Shown here: positions 63,857-64,000 of the stretch, piece after piece
How the letters are laid out: the number at the start of each line of letters is the position of its first letter
How positions within the stretch are numbered: the first letter of the stretch is position 1
From: Trogon surrucura
Taxonomy: Eukaryota; Chordata; Aves; Trogoniformes; Trogonidae
Length of the DNA: 64,000 nt
NCBI GenBank assembly: GCA_020746105.1
Contig: CM036621.1
Span: forward strand, 27,237,501 to 27,301,500
Reading direction: 5' to 3'
The notes under the pieces: generated by a model
Database searches by the model: none
Told to the model about the DNA's origin: nothing
What the model saw: the letters and a program-made list of their open reading frames with translations, nothing else
Translations under genes and position numbers: made by a program

Positions 63857-64000
63857 GTCCTTAGATAAGATCATGGTGACAAAAGGGAAAACTTCTAGGC
63901 TGGTTCAATGAGTCTTACAAGGTCATGCGTCAGGTCAGTACAGCTGAAAATAGCACTGACACCTCCTGTGTTAGAAGTAATTGCTATATTTAGGCTACAT
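63857..64000. other. Right edge, non-coding
   Basis: 144 bases flanking the CR1 5' truncation point. Nothing recognised. Confidence 0.5.

Overview
This window is vertebrate nuclear DNA, almost certainly from a bird. The evidence is an annexin A11 gene very close to its known amniote form, many CR1 LINE copies with the typical octamer tails (TCATAGAA / ATTCTGTG), and two relics of a retroviral LTR family that is common in bird genomes. Genes are intron-rich and widely spaced. There are no operons, CRISPR arrays, rRNA or tRNA genes that I can support. The two nearly identical CR1 copies point to a lineage with fairly recent CR1 activity; I cannot name the species.

Layout. 1-6647 is non-coding, probably ANXA11 intron 1 or upstream DNA, with an LTR relic at 677-1478 and a CR1 tail at 6471-6545. 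ANXA11 (+ strand) has its whole coding region in 14 exons from 6657 to 20118 (1479 nt, 492 residues), followed by a 3' UTR to about 20.8 kb. Facing it on the minus strand is PLAC9, a small secreted-protein gene: signal-peptide exon at 37791-37848, exon 2 at 24420-24520, exon 3 at 23350-23470; the last few codons were not located. Its roughly 13 kb first intron holds a long 5'-truncated CR1 (29955-32714). The tail-to-tail ANXA11/PLAC9 pair matches the mammalian neighbourhood. From 38 to 58.9 kb I see no convincing gene, only CR1 fragments, a possible MIR relic and AT-rich repeats. At 58949-59291 (+) there is one convincing internal exon of a PLP-dependent threonine/serine dehydratase-like enzyme, with an N-terminal extension; its other exons are not found. 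The right end has a second LTR relic (61104-61658) and a second young CR1 (62086-63856, minus).

How the genes relate: ANXA11 encodes a calcium-dependent membrane- and RNA-granule-binding annexin with a low-complexity N-terminus. PLAC9 encodes a short secreted coiled-coil peptide. The dehydratase-like exon belongs to amino-acid metabolism. Nothing in the sequence ties them together beyond conserved linkage. I found no undescribed multi-gene system. The best leads are the dehydratase-like exon, the inverted pair of young CR1 copies flanking about 29 kb, the odd palindrome/hexamer junction at the 5' end of one CR1, and the natural D-to-E state at the ANXA11 position mutated in human ALS.
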